In this document: piece after piece, positions 6,934 through 6,963 of the stretch
Layout: each line of letters opens with the position of its first letter
How positions within the stretch are numbered: position 1 is the stretch's first letter
Assembly (NCBI GenBank): GCA_016292575.1
Contig: JAEDIH010000096.1
Span: 1 to 6,963 of the forward strand
Origin: Clostridiaceae bacterium
GTDB lineage: Bacteria; Bacillota; Clostridia; Oscillospirales; Acutalibacteraceae
Direction: 5' to 3'
DNA: 6,963 nt
The notes under the pieces: model-generated
What the model was told of the DNA's origin: nothing
The model's database searches: none
The model's input: only the letters and a program-made list of their open reading frames with translations
Translations under genes and position numbers: made by a program

Positions 6934-6963
6934 GCTAACGTATATTAAATAATCTTCGTTCGT

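Noticed and set aside
6891..6951. 8-base inverted repeat (TATTTAAT at 6891-6898, ATTAAATA at 6944-6951) placed evenly around the promoter
   Set aside because: The sequence is AT-rich and the arms are short, so chance is likely; no regulator gene is nearby to support an operator.

Overview
The window looks like a stretch of chromosome from a Gram-positive anaerobe of the Clostridia, most likely a gut Oscillospiraceae/Ruminococcaceae-type organism. The grounds are strong purine-rich ribosome binding sites, a promoter with a B. subtilis-like TRTG motif in front of the -10 box, balanced base composition, and protein families with typical clostridial versions (a YnbB-like PLP enzyme, DUF2461, paired M42 peptidases). 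The taxonomic call is an inference; no rRNA or other marker gene is present.

All seven genes lie on the minus strand, so transcription reads from high to low coordinates. A short AT-rich leader (6866-6963) carries one clear sigma-A-type promoter. Then follow two paralogous M42 metallo-aminopeptidases (6865-5840 and 5847-4828), a two-part GNAT acetyltransferase (4835-4071), a PLP-dependent 'methionine gamma-lyase family / aluminium resistance' protein (4064-2817), a DUF2461 protein (2794-2102), a phosphomannomutase/phosphoglucomutase-type enzyme (2097-580), and the N-terminal 179 residues of a membrane-anchored protein with FG-GAP/VCBS-like acidic repeats that runs off the window (539-1).

Spacing is that of a single operon: the first two junctions overlap by 8 bases each, and later gaps are 6, 22, 4 and 40 bases. 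No terminator or internal promoter is evident, and the transcript probably continues past position 1. The first four genes suggest handling of peptides and amino acids: M42 enzymes release N-terminal residues from peptides, a GNAT may acetylate a small molecule or peptide, and the PLP enzyme may act on a sulfur or other amino acid. The last genes (DUF2461, sugar-phosphate mutase, membrane protein) have no evident link to that theme, so this may be a housekeeping operon of mixed content.

I see no mobile element, CRISPR array, RNA gene or defence system. The most useful observations are two corrected start sites, the different metal ligands of the two M42 paralogues, and the unusual phosphate-binding loop of the mutase. 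None is strong evidence for a new system.
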